From Eutreptiella sp. 'Long Island Sound 2002' (lineage: Eukaryota > Euglenozoa > Euglenophyceae > Eutreptiales > Eutreptiaceae): 64,000 nt of DNA. This document shows positions 50,401 to 60,569 of this stretch, piece by piece. The stretch covers positions 1,118,805 to 1,182,804 of the forward strand of contig OZ038394.1 in NCBI GenBank assembly GCA_964036045.1, in the 5' to 3' direction. Position numbers and translations under genes: made by a program. Below the pieces are notes generated by a model. That model was not told where the DNA came from and did not search any database. It worked only from the letters and a program-made list of their open reading frames with translations. Each line of letters opens with the position of its first letter. Position 1 is the first letter of the stretch.

Positions 50401-52626
50401 CACGCTCACGAAGGCACGAAGCTCAGGATGCGCTGAAAAAAGCACATCTTCCATCATTCTTTGAAAAAACGAGGGGGCGTTCTTCAGGCCCATGGGCATG
50501 ACGGTCTACTGGACTGGGCCACATGGCGTGCACATACAGGTGAGAGGTCGGCTGTCCTTCCTCAACGGCATTTGGTGAAAGCCGTGACGGAGATCCAGCA
50601 CAGAAAACAAACGACCTCTTGCCCTCTTGGCGATTTCCTCCTCAATGAGGGGCAGGGGGTGTGAATCCGCCTTGGTTTCGGCGTTGAGATTGCGAAAATC
50701 AACAACCATTCGCCAACCATCAATAGTGTTCTGGTCTGCAGGCGGTGGCTTCGGGACTGTGAAGGGTGCACAGCACCATTCGCTGGTCATACAACCCTCA
50801 AGCCAACCAAATTCCCTGAGAATTCTCTCGATGATTTTTCTGAGGATCTCATGTTTATGTCCATGATTTTCATAAGGGCGCTGTTTCTTCGCCTTGTAAC
50901 CTTCACGAAGCTCGATGAAGGCTTCACCGAACTGTCCACGGACAGGGGGGTCTTTGATCAACTTCCCTGAAAGGGTTGTGTCCTTCCGTTCCTCAAAAAT
51001 CTTTTCTCTTGACTTGGAACACAATTCAGTGTCCACCTGATCGCCAGGAATTACTGTCGAAAAAACTTTGGCGACTTCTTCGGCTTTGGCAGGAAGAATC
51101 TTCCTACGGATGTCCCTAAACAGGTCCGTATCAACTGCCTCTTGAAGATAGGTGGGTCGTGTGTCGAAATCCCAGAGATTCTCTTCGTGATCCAGCTCCT
51201 CGAAAGGATCCATGAAAGCTTCCACAGGGGGTTTTTCATAAAAAACTCTGAATTTGCGGCGCGATTTGGAATTTTTCTTCGCCCGTGCACTGAAGATTCT
51301 TTTCGATGTCGATCGTATTGGGGAAGAGGGAGACGAGGCGGATCCATTGGACGTTGGATCACCTTGGGTATCTGACGGACAAAAATCAGAAAAAATAGAT
51401 TCATCATCAGTACCCCGCTCAACCTCAGATTCTGACCCAACACAAGAATCAGTACCAGAATCAGCAGAATTAGAGTCAGTAAGCTTTCCATCCACCAGGA
51501 ATGCAAGCGAACTCCAGGACCGCTGTGGCAGGGGACCTGTGTCGTCCCTGGCATACAGCTTAATCTTCCTGGGAAGTTCGATGTAATCTACACAAATGTC
51601 TTGTAATTCCTGAAACCAAGGCTTGTCGTCCCACAAGGGCACAACTAAAATTGCCTGGGTTTTATCTTGCTTGATTTTGTGGATGACCTGCTGGATTAAG
51701 TGAAACGGAGGATTAATCCACAACTTCTTGTCCCATTTATGGGTCCAAGCGTCGCTAAAGTGCTTGTCAAAGCGCTTGTTCTTACGGTTAGCAAAGGCAT
51801 CATACTGTGGCCAAAAGGAATGGTGTTCATGAAAATATTCACAAATTGCATCGCGCCATTTGTCGACAACTCTGTAGGATGAAGAGTGCCAGCGCGAAGG
51901 GCGTCGTGGCTGGGAGTCCCTACGAAGACATTCTAACTCTCGGGAGTAATCGGCACTCCCATTCACCTCTGCAATGGTGACATCTTCACCAAATTTTGGT
52001 GTCACCTTTTGCTTCAAAAATTCTTCTGCACTTTTAAACCCTGCGTGCAAAAAACGAAATTCAGGACGCTCCAAGGGACCTGACTCCAGCAAAAAACAAC
52101 GACGATGACCTACGGGCGCTACCCTGTTCTTACGAAGCCAAGGATGGCCCAAATAAAGGTCATACTTTATGTCGGCACGATAGAAGTAATCATCCTTAAG
52201 GACAACTTCTTCCACATTTTGCTCTTCCCAAAGGTCTTGAGCGACCAAATGAGTTGATATATAACAACCGCGTTGCCCACCTGCGAGAGAATGTCCAGAA
52301 ACTCCCTCGAGGGTAACAGGATAAAGCGAATCCTGTAAGCAGTCGTCGGGTAAGAAAGAGTTGGATTGGAGATTTACCTCTGATCCATTGTCACACAAAC
52401 AAGTGGCGAGGTGGAAATTGCCCTTGCAATCAGAGACCCACAGCTTTGTGACGAACTGACTGGCCCTGTGCTTGGACTGTACACCAACCTCGTCCACTAC
52501 AACAGAAGGATCCGCTGCCGGATCCAGGGGAGAGGAGACAAGCGACCCTACATCAAGTAATGGTCGAGATGGAATCTGGGGATCATGCCTGAAATCGCCT
52601 GGGGAGGGGCGATTTTCGTGGCTCCC
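47443..52626 (-). pseudogene. GB pol polyprotein with one internal TAG
   Basis: Open in the gag frame from after TAG 52627-52629 to TGA at 47443-47445, except TAG at 50506-50508. Order: retropepsin-like segment with CDNGSEVN (52381-52395) and LYLGHPWL; DIRS-type methyltransferase-like domain (about 51850-51560: YDAFANRKNKRF, LWINPPFHLI, ILVVPLWDDKPWF); RT with YIDDIIIA (50381-50404); RNase H (YIRTDASRYAIGAVLEQ); integrase with a His/Cys zinc finger, TSDFFYLG, VTDSGKEY and the Glu in LPGERAG; chromodomain (YELKRIVEARR, FLCEWRGF, NNWEP, about 47900-47740). The TAG falls where RTs usually have Trp before TVMPMGL. No Met occurs in the first roughly 470 codons, so independent initiation is unlikely. 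Confidence 0.92.
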
Positions 52627-52629
52627 CTA
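52592..52629 (-). promoter_or_regulatory. Predicted readthrough signal at GB gag/pol junction
   Basis: On the minus strand TAG (52627-52629) is followed by GGG and an 11-base spacer, then a perfect 8-bp hairpin AAATCGCC/GGCGATTT (52608-52615 with 52592-52599) and an 8-base loop. The C-rich loop (CTCCCC) could also pair with GGGGAG overlapping the stop. UAG-G with downstream structure recalls gammaretroviral gag-pol readthrough. Confidence 0.55.
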
Positions 52630-55600
52630 GGCGTTCTGACCTCCAGTGTTTGCGTTAACGTTGTGAACACAGCCTGATTCGTCGATCCACTCATCTTGGA
52701 ACGGATCATCTGCTGGATTCAGGGCATTTTCGACATAATCTCGATCCGCATCGGACACCTGATCTGCACCTGAGACCTGATCCACACGATGGTTGCCCTT
52801 TCCACGTCCACGGCCACGGCCGCCGGATGATGGACCACCACCGTCGCCACGCCCTCTGCCCTTACCAGAGAAAGGGGTTCCCGAAGGATTTCCCTTACCT
52901 TTACCCTGTGATCCTGGAGCATTTCCTTTGTTTGTACCGGATTGAGGGGTTTGGCCTGGATTTCGATTTCCGCCTCCGGCGTTGCCATTGGGACTTGTCT
53001 GGCCGTTCGGCTGCCCACCGGAGCCGGATGGAGTCCGATTTCCTTTGCCTTGGGACCCGCCAGGACCTCCAGTATTTTTGTTTCCACCGGAGGGGGTCGG
53101 ATTACCCTTTCCCCCCTTTCCACCATGCACCTGTCTGTCATTCCTTTCTGAATTCTGAGGATTACTGATATTTTCACCAATCACCTTGTGATCGTAAGGA
53201 GACCATCGGTGATTACCAGTAGAATGCGACTTAGCTCGGTTCGTAGAACCTAGAAGAAGGCAGATGCTACAGTGATCCTGGACATTCCGGGTGTCATTCA
53301 CCTTTTTGTTGCCCTTTTGGGCCCCATTTTGGGTGTTTTGCTGGGTATTCTTGTTTCCCCCAAGACCCTCATGGAAATTTTGATTGGCGGCGTCAGCGAG
53401 CCGCTCAACCTCTTCCCACAGTTCCTGCGGGGTGAACGAAAACACCCATTTCCTGGCCTTCAGGCGATGGCCATGGAAGCTTACTCCCTTGTTGAGGACT
53501 TGGACAAACAAGTCCCGATCCTCGTGTTCATTAAATTTGATTTTCCACGTGTTTTCAGTGAATTTCACCTTGGAAAACGACGTGGGGGAGCACTTTTGAA
53601 GTGCCTCCCTGACCGTAAACCTGTTGGCCGAGGCATCAAAGCCTTCGACCTCTGCCCACCAGGTCTTGACCTTTTCTTCGGACTGTTTATTCCGAAGGGT
53701 GGCGGCAGTTTCGGAGGGGATCTTGTCAAAAATCAAATTTTTCAGCTCGGCACTAGAAAATTTTTCGCCTGAATGTTCAGACTCTTCCACTAGATTCCAG
53801 AAGCGCTGTCTCTTGTCTTGCACTTCGTGCAAGATTAATCGCGAGAATGAAGGAAAATTCTTCAACATCTGGTGGTAATGGTCCTCTGCCAGCCGGGATC
53901 CACGTACCTCCAACTGTTCCCACACCTCATCAAAGGTAAGGGGGGAACTTGAATCCTCACGATCACTCCAGGTCCTGAGCCAAGTGTTGGCCGGCGCTCC
54001 CTCAAGGCAGTCCAAGAGGGCCATCAGGAACTGATCATCTTGGAGTTTTTGAGTCTTAACCCACAGTTTAAATTCCCGTTGGAACTGAGGCCAACGTCTG
54101 GGGTTCCCATTATACTTCGGTTGCTTGGCAACCTGACGAAGTCGCAATGAAGTAGGATTTAGAAGTGAATCCAGCCCAACACCGGCCGTAATGGCAGACA
54201 CCTTGGCGGCATCATTAGCCACACCAGCTCCGGCGAGGGTCTGGGCGAGCAACATCTGGGCTAATGCATTGGAATCAGCAGCAGGAAGGGCAGTACGGGA
54301 GGCAGTTCGCTTGGCATTCTGAGCCTCAGTCCTAGCCTTCGCCGACCTACTCTGAGATCGAGAGATTGTAACCCTTTCCTTTAGCTTAGTCCTGCTGATC
54401 CTTGCATCGGTGGTCTTAGAGTCCACCGAAGGAGCAATCGAAAAAATTTCTGTCGCCTCCTCCGACAGTTCTGTTGTTTGTTCCACCGATGATGCGCCCT
54501 CAGACCGCATGTGTGTCTTGAAAAGATCTTTAATTCCCAGCGTCTGAATGATGAGTTGCATTTGATCTTTGAGCAATTGGAGCTCAGTATCTCGCTGTAA
54601 TCTGCAAGAGCAGTCGGCAGGACAGTACATACCGTCTCCTAAAGGGCCTGAGCAGGCTGTCGGACCGCTAATCTCAGTGGTTCGCAGCCAGGAGTCCACT
54701 TGGGGAGCTCCTTCAGCCCTAATTTCCAGGCTTGCCTGCCTGGCTGCCTCTAAAATTCCTTCCTCAACCGCGGCGGCTAGATCGTCGCGGATGGAAACAG
54801 AGGGATGAGGGGCGGAGGGCCCGGCAACAGGTGCCTTGGTCTTCTCCTTCGGGAAGGGGCTTGCCTCCCAGATCTGCAAAAAAATGGCAAAAGAGTCATC
54901 TTCTTGAGAACACCACCACATCCTGGTATTAATTTCTTCTTGAAGGAGGAAAAAATATTCGAATAAAAAATCAGAGGAGATTCTTTCTTGTCCTATCAGC
55001 TTAGACGTGGCTAATAGACAAAGGGCCTCAAGCGCCTCAAGGTTACGGGTCACTTCTGAAGACAAATGGTTGTCCCATTGTGCCCAAGAGGCTGGTCGAT
55101 TATAGGTAGGTACCTCACCTGGACCACCCATCTCAATGTCGTCAATGTCGGCGTCGATGGTCTCAAAATCTGGACATTGGTAAGGAGTATTGGTACCTGC
55201 CAGGTCCGTAAGCTCCACCGGAGCGTTGCCATCGGCGTAGGCTGGGAGATTCCAGCTGCTTGATGGCCAATTTCGACTGGGATCTTGATGGTAATCTGGG
55301 CCTCCACAGCTGCTGATTTGTGCCCTTCTTGGGCAATTTGGGCTTGCGCAAGGCATTCCTCTCAAGGCCTCGTTCGCACAGCACCACGGGAGCGTAATCG
55401 TTACTTCTCCGGAGGTGGCGGAGTCTACGGGGCCGTACTGGGGAGCTAGCTGTGGTTGGGACACCAAAGGAACAACATTCAGGTAGCCTCTGCTACCATG
55501 AAAGTGCTGCCCTGGGTCGTTGAGGGTGCCGGAGGGCTCGGGGCCGGCAAGACCAGTGGGGCAGGCACGCGAGGAGTCTCCCTGGACGTTGTTATTGGGG

Positions 55601-55662
55601 GTAGAACCGGATACTCGAACACCAACGGAGGCGAGAGCAGCGACAACAGAAGCAAGGTCCAT
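52627..55662 (-). CDS. GB gag
   Basis: ATG at 55660-55662 lies inside the 5' LTR and the frame passes through the LTR end and the PBS without a stop; 1011 residues to TAG. The N-terminal half is mixed with acidic stretches. A capsid-like region (about residues 500-720) includes KYNGNPRRWPQFQREFKLWV and LVEESEHSGEKFSSAEL. A zinc-finger-like CX2CX11HX4H (HCSICLLLGSTNRAKSHSTG) follows near 53220-53280. The C-terminus is a long Gly/Lys/Arg/Asn-rich tail with RGRGRGKG runs, an RNA-binding character also seen in GA gag. Start choice: first in-frame ATG, as in Ty1 where the gag AUG also lies in the LTR. Confidence 0.88.
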   Translation of the reverse strand: MDLASVVAALASVGVRVSGSTPNNNVQGDSSRACPTGLAGPEPSGTLNDPGQHFHGSRGYLNVVPLVSQPQLAPQYGPVDSATSGEVTITLPWCCANEALRGMPCASPNCPRRAQISSCGGPDYHQDPSRNWPSSSWNLPAYADGNAPVELTDLAGTNTPYQCPDFETIDADIDDIEMGGPGEVPTYNRPASWAQWDNHLSSEVTRNLEALEALCLLATSKLIGQERISSDFLFEYFFLLQEEINTRMWWCSQEDDSFAIFLQIWEASPFPKEKTKAPVAGPSAPHPSVSIRDDLAAAVEEGILEAARQASLEIRAEGAPQVDSWLRTTEISGPTACSGPLGDGMYCPADCSCRLQRDTELQLLKDQMQLIIQTLGIKDLFKTHMRSEGASSVEQTTELSEEATEIFSIAPSVDSKTTDARISRTKLKERVTISRSQSRSAKARTEAQNAKRTASRTALPAADSNALAQMLLAQTLAGAGVANDAAKVSAITAGVGLDSLLNPTSLRLRQVAKQPKYNGNPRRWPQFQREFKLWVKTQKLQDDQFLMALLDCLEGAPANTWLRTWSDREDSSSPLTFDEVWEQLEVRGSRLAEDHYHQMLKNFPSFSRLILHEVQDKRQRFWNLVEESEHSGEKFSSAELKNLIFDKIPSETAATLRNKQSEEKVKTWWAEVEGFDASANRFTVREALQKCSPTSFSKVKFTENTWKIKFNEHEDRDLFVQVLNKGVSFHGHRLKARKWVFSFTPQELWEEVERLADAANQNFHEGLGGNKNTQQNTQNGAQKGNKKVNDTRNVQDHCSICLLLGSTNRAKSHSTGNHRWSPYDHKVIGENISNPQNSERNDRQVHGGKGGKGNPTPSGGNKNTGGPGGSQGKGNRTPSGSGGQPNGQTSPNGNAGGGNRNPGQTPQSGTNKGNAPGSQGKGKGNPSGTPFSGKGRGRGDGGGPSSGGRGRGRGKGNHRVDQVSGADQVSDADRDYVENALNPADDPFQDEWIDESGCVHNVNANTGGQNA
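55487..55498 (-). other. GB primer-binding site (initiator tRNA-Met)
   Basis: TGGTAGCAGAGG on the minus strand, directly after the 5' LTR end. It is complementary to the conserved 3' end of eukaryotic initiator tRNA-Met (CCTCTGCTACCA). It also encodes gag residues. Confidence 0.85.
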
Positions 55663-56030
55663 GCTGATTGTTATCCGGCAGAAAATCCCAGTCTATGAAG
55701 AAAATTGACGCGGATTATTCTAAATACATCTGAGTGTCCAAAACTGTCTGAAAAGATTTAAATAATCCAATTATGTAAAAATGTTTGGCCGATCTGGCCC
55801 GCGAGCGCGCGTCAGCGGCAAATGGCGATTCCAGCTAAAATAGCGGAACGCGGCGGATTTACGGGGAATGGACCGCGGAATCAAATCCGGCATATCAGAA
55901 ATATATAGGAAATATCCTGAGACTGAGCTGCGAGGCGGCGATTCCGCCGAAGCAAAGAAAATGACCAAAATGTAGCCAATCTGGGCAGAATGTCTGAAAA
56001 TCTGAGCAGATGGGGCTAGCCGCACTTACA
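55499..56030 (-). repeat. GB 5' LTR
   Basis: 532 bp, starts TGTAAGTGCGG at 56030 (minus strand) and ends CACTTTCA. It contains the gag ATG 161 bases before its 3' end, so transcription must start further upstream within the LTR. Confidence 0.95.
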
Positions 56031-58112
56031 CGCGCCGGGCGGCGACGGGGTTGGTGACGTTGTTGGTGTCATAGGTGACGGGGCGGGCGCTGGGGGGGCC
56101 TGCGGCTCCGGTGGTCGCTGTAAGTGGTGCAGTGGGTGGTGGCGCGACTGGTGGTGCCGGCGGTGAGGGTGCTGCCGGCGACGTCGATGGTGAGGGCGCT
56201 GTGGGTGATGTCATGGGTGGTGGCGATGTTGATGTGGGTGCTGCAGGTGGTGTGCCGGCTGGTGGCGCCGCTGGTACTGTCCCTACGTAGGGTGTTGCCG
56301 GGGGTGCTGTGGGCGGTGGTGTCGTCGGTGGTGCCGATGGTGAGGGTGACGTAGGCGATGCACTGGGTGACGGTGAGGCCGGTGTGTGCCGTAGGTGACG
56401 CGTTGGGCACGGGTGGTGGGGGGCCGGAGGGGGGTTTGCCGTTGGTGCAACGGGCGATGGTGGCGTTGGTGCTGCAGGTGGTGGCTTGGGCGTTGGTGCT
56501 GTTGGTGATGCCGACGGGGTGGTTTGTCTGCCTGTCTGCCCGCGGAGTCGGTGCCGGCGTTGGGCGGTTGCCTGTGCGTGTGGTGGTCGGTGCGCCGGGC
56601 GCTTGGTGGGCGTGGCCGGGTGCGGGTGTGCGTGTTGGTGTGTACGTGGCGCGGGCTGCGGGGGGTCTGCGGGCGTCGGGTGCGCTGTTGCCGTGCGTGT
56701 GGTGGTTTGCGTTGTCTGGTGGAGCGTGGCCGGTGTGTGCGTTGCGTGGGTGTTGTGGGGTCTGGTCGGCGTGGGTGGTGTCGGTGTGGGTGTTTGGGGT
56801 TGGGTGCTGGTTGTGGGCGTGTCGTTCGCGTGGTGCAGTCGGGCGTGATGGTGGTGCCGCTAGTGGCGTCGATGGTGACGGTGCTGCAGGTGGTAAGGGT
56901 GGGATGGTGGTGTTGGCGGTTTCCGGTGTGGGTGGTGTGAAGTGTGGGGGTGTGGCAGGTGTGGTGCGGGGCGGATGGTGGTGTGCTTGGCGCCGGCGTC
57001 GCGAGTGCTGCCGGGGGGGAGGGTGTTGTTGGTGATGTTGTGGGCGGCCGGTGGCGGGTGGTGGTGGTGGTTGTGGCTGGACTGCTTGGTGGTTGTGGTG
57101 TCGGCGGGTGGCTCTGTGTGTGGTGGCGGGTGGGCGTGCTTGGTGGTGGTGATGGTGTGTCCTTGCGGGTGGTGTAGGGTGTGGTACCATTGGGCGTGTG
57201 GTTTGCGATAACTGAGCACTCACCCCTCCGGGTGGCGCGGGCCCGGTGGTCCGGTAGCCCGTCCGGCAGGTGGCGCCAGGTGCTCACGCGTCCCTCCGGA
57301 CGGCGGCTGCTCCGTAGCCGGCAGGGGCTGGGTTCACTGCCGGGCGCACACACGTCCCTCCGGACGGCGGCTGTTTCGTAGCCGGCAGGGGCTGGGTTCA
57401 CTGCCGGGCGCACACACGTCCGTCCGGACGGCGGCTGTTTCGTAGCCGGCAGGGGGTGGGTTCACTGCCGGGCGCACACACGTCCATCCGGACGGCGGCT
57501 GTTTCGTAGCCGGCAGGGGCTGGGTTCACTGCCGGGCGCACACACGTCCATCCGGACGGCGGCTGGTTCGTAGCCGGCAGGGGCTGGGTTCACTGCCGGG
57601 CACACACACGTCCATCGGGACGGCGGCTGTCGCGCTGTGGGGACTGCGGGGCTTGGACTTGTTCTTGGCGGCTCGTTCGTCGTCGGGTGTGGGTGTTTGC
57701 CGTGGTGGTGTCGTGTTTTTGTGCCGTGGTGCGTGCTGGCGTGCGGTGCTGCGTGTGTGCCCTGCTTGGCCTGTGTGTGGCGCGCGCTCCTTGCCCCGGC
57801 GTGCTGCTGGGCAGGCGCGGGGACACACCCTCTCTCTGGCGGGCCCGTTTGGCTCCATGGCGGGCCCTGTTGGTGCCCGGCTGTGGCCCGGCGCGCGGCA
57901 GTGGGGTGTGTGCACGTTGGGGGGGGGGGGGTTCGGACCCCTCTTCTCGTTTTCCCCGCCTTGTCCCTCTGTCCCTCTTCGCCGGCCTGCCCTGCCTGCC
58001 CACCCTCTTCGTACCCGCTGGGTTGGCCTTGGCCGGTCGGTTGGTCTTGGCGGTCTGACATTGTGTTTCTTTTCTGCAGGGCGGCGTGGGCTGGGTTCCT
58101 TTTCTGGGGCGG
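56031..58112 (-). other. LINE B 5' region upstream of the GB insertion
   Basis: Pro/Thr/His-rich low-complexity frames on the minus strand, with one more structured stretch near 56240-56400 (TVTQCIAYVTLTIG, INIATTHDITHSALTIDV). No domain is recognised. It includes the 64-bp tandem repeat. A segment near 57114-57311 is duplicated at 59665-59862. The 5' end of the LINE is not defined. Confidence 0.4.
57297..57630. repeat. 64-bp tandem repeat, about five copies
   Basis: CGGCGGCTG recurs at 57301, 57365, 57429, 57493, 57557 and 57621, an exact 64-bp period with few substitutions. It is placed in the 5' region of LINE B, where some LINEs carry promoter monomers. Confidence 0.9.
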
Positions 58113-59664
58113 GTTGCTTGTGTGGTGTGCCGCGCCGCTTGGCTCCTGTTCACCGGTGTGCACGCTCCGTGTGTGGTGTCGTGTGTACGGTGTCCTGGGC
58201 CTCCCGGCTCCTGTTCACCGGTGTGCACGCCCTGCGTGTGGTGTCGCGTGTACGGCGTCCTGGGCCTCCCGGCTCCTGTTCACCGGTGTGCACGCCCTGC
58301 GTGTGGTGTCGCGTGTACGGCGTCCTGGGCCTCCCGGCCCCTGTTCACCGGTGCGCACGCTCTGCGTGTGGCGTTGCGTGTACGGCGTCCTGGGCCTCCC
58401 GGCTCCTGTTCACCGGCGTGCACGCTCTGCGTGTGGTGTTGCGTGTACGGCGTCCTGGGCCTCCCGGCTCCTGTTCACCGGTGTGCACGCCCTGCGTGTG
58501 GCGTTGCGTGTACGGCGTCCTGGGCCTCCCGGCTCCTGTTCACCGGTGCGCACGCTCTGCGTGTGGCGTTGCGTGTACGGCGTCCTGGGCCTCCCGGCTC
58601 CTGTTCACCGGTGTGCACGCCCTGCGTGTGGTGTCGTGTGTACGGTGTCCTGGGCCTCCCGGCTCCTGTTCACCGGTGTGCACGCCTTGCGTGTGGTGTC
58701 GCGTGTACGGCGTCCTGGGCCTCCCGGCTCCTGTTCACCGGTGTGCACGCTCTGCGTGTGGCGTTGCGTGTACGGCGTCCTGGGCCTCCCGGCTCCTGTT
58801 CACCGGCGTGCACGCTCTGCGTGTGGTGTTGCGTGTACGGCGTCCTGGGCCTCCCGGCTCCTGTTCACCGGTGTGCACGCCCTGCGTGTGGTGTCGCGTG
58901 TACGGCGTCCTGGGCCTCCCGGCTCCTGTTCACCGGTGCGCACGCTCTGCGTGTGGCGTTGCGTGTACGGCGTCCTGGGCCTCCCGGCTCCTGTTCACCG
59001 GTGTGCACGCCCTGCGTGTGGTGTCGTGTGTACGGTGTCCTGGGCCTCCCGGCTCCTGTTCACCGGTGTGCACGCCTTGCGTGCGTTGTCGCGTGTACGG
59101 CGTCCTGGGCCTCCCGGCTCCTGTTCACCGGTGTGCACGCCCTGTGTGTGGTGTCGCGTGTACGGTGTCCTGGGCCTCCCGGCTCCTGTTCACCGGTGTG
59201 CACGCTCTGTGCGTGGTGTTGTGTGTACGGTGTCCTGGGCCTCCCGGCTCCTGTTCACCGGTGCGCACGCTCTGCGTGTGGCGTTGCGTGTACGGCGTCC
59301 TGGGCCTCCCGGCTCCTGTTCACCGGTGTGCACGCTCTGTGTGTGGTGTTGCGTGTACGGCGTCCTGGGCCTCCCGGCTCCTGTTCGCCGGTGCGCACGC
59401 TCTGCGTGTGGTGTTGCGTGTACGGCGTCCTGGGCCTCCTGGCTCCTGTTTACCGGTGTGCACGCTCTGTGTGTGGTGTCGCGTGTACGGCGTCCTGGGC
59501 CTCCCGGCTCCTGTTCACCGGTGTGCACGCCCTGTGTGTGGTGTTGCGTGTACGGTGCCCTGGGCTCCCTGGCTCCTGTTCACCGGTGCGCATGCCCTGC
59601 GTGTGGTGTTGTGCGTACGGTGTCCTGGGCCTCCCGGCTCCTGTTCACCGGTGTGTACGCTCTG
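58113..59664. repeat. 65-bp minisatellite, about 24 units with no indel
   Basis: CTCCCGGCTC or a close variant recurs every 65 bases from 58136 to 59631. The phase is kept exactly over 22 periods from 58201 to 59631. Units differ only by substitutions. Because 65 is not a multiple of three and the unit has no stop, all three plus frames stay open; those long ORFs are not genes. Single or triple units of the same family end R1, R2 and R5. Confidence 0.95.
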
Positions 59665-59862
59665 TGTGGGTGTGTGGTGGCGGGTGGGCGTGCTTGGTGG
59701 TGGTGTTGGTGTGTCCTTGCGGGTGGTGTTGGGTGTGGTACCATTGGGCGTGTGGTTTGCGTTAACTGGGCACTCACCCCTCCGGGTGGCGCGGGCCCGG
59801 TGGTCCGGTAGCCTGTCCGGCAGGTGGCGCCGGGTGCTCACGCATCCCTCCGGACGGCGGCG
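59665..59862. repeat. Duplicate of 57114-57311 (LINE B 5' region segment)
   Basis: About 198 bases with a few substitutions (for example TGCGATAACTGAG versus TGCGTTAACTGGG) and the same flanking start of the CGGACGGCGG repeat. It separates the regular and degenerate parts of the 65-bp array. Confidence 0.8.
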
Positions 59863-60470
59863 TGGTGTTGCGTGTACGGCGTCCTGGGCCTCCCGGCTCC
59901 TGTTCACCGGTGTGCACGCTCTGTGTGTACGGTGTCCTGGGCCTCCCGGCTCCTGTTCACCGGTGCGCACGCCCTGCGTGTGGTGTTGCGTGTACGGTGT
60001 CCTGGGCCTTCCGGCTCCTGTTCACCGGTGTGCACGCTCTGTGTGCGTGTGCGGTGTCCTGGGCCTCCCGGCTCCTGTTCACCGGTGTGCACGCTTTGTG
60101 TGTGGTGGTGCGTGCACGGCGTCCTGGGCCTCCCGGCTCCCGTTCACCGGTGTGCACGCTCTGTGTGTGGTGTTGTGTGTACGGTGTCCTGGGCCTCCCG
60201 GCTCGTGTTCACCGGTGTGCACGCCCTGTGCGTGGTGTTGCGTGTGCCGTTTGGCCCTTTTGCGCTCGTGTGGTGCGTGTTGTGTTGTGCGTGTGGTGTC
60301 CTGGGACACTTGGTTCGTGTTCTCCGGTGTCGCGGTGTGTTGCGGTGTGTGTGTGGTGTCCGGTGTGCGGTGCTGCGTGTGCGGTGTCCTGGGCCTCCCG
60401 GCCCCTGTTCACCGGTGCGCGTGCTCGGTGTGTTGCGTGGTGTGTGCGGTGTGGGTGTGGGTGCGTGCTC
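59863..60470. repeat. Degenerate 65-bp units
   Basis: About seven further units with spacing 53-65 and increasing divergence, in contrast to the indel-free array before it. Confidence 0.8.
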
Positions 60471-60569
60471 GCGTGTGCCATACCGTGGCCGCGTCGTTGC
60501 GGACTCTTTGTTTTTGCGGATACATTTTTCTTTACACATTGCTCCCTATGGCGTCTGATTTATTCTTCC

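Larger units (their letters stand above)
45242..56030 (-). mobile_element. Complete Ty3/gypsy (chromovirus-like) LTR retrotransposon GB, nested in LINE B
   Basis: 10,789 bp with 532-bp LTRs differing at one base (45304 versus 55561), so insertion is very recent. The minus-strand LTR starts TGTAAGTGCGG and ends CACTTTCA. A PBS for initiator tRNA-Met follows the 5' LTR and a purine tract precedes the 3' LTR. Flanks are TGCGC (45237-45241) and CGCGC (56031-56035), a 5-bp target duplication with one mismatch. Coding order on the minus strand: gag, UAG, protease, methyltransferase-like domain, RT, RNase H, integrase, chromodomain. One nonsense codon lies in RT. Confidence 0.95.
28241..58112 (-). 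mobile_element. LINE copy B: giant non-LTR retrotransposon, minus strand, with GB nested in it
   Basis: The 3' end is the T-tract at 28241-28291 (poly(A) on the minus strand). Reading leftward from high to low coordinates come a Pro/Thr-rich 5' region, ORF1, ORF2 (endonuclease, RT, RNase H, zinc finger), ORF3 and ORF4, then about 1.3 kb of 3' UTR. The 5' end is not sharply defined and lies before the 65-bp array at about 58.1 kb. Without GB it is close to 19 kb, far larger than the usual 4-8 kb of LINEs. ORF1 to ORF4 all lie in one reading frame. Confidence 0.7.

Noticed and set aside
58113-60470. Possible CRISPR array
   Set aside because: The units are contiguous with no unique spacers, no cas genes occur, and the context is eukaryotic transposon DNA.
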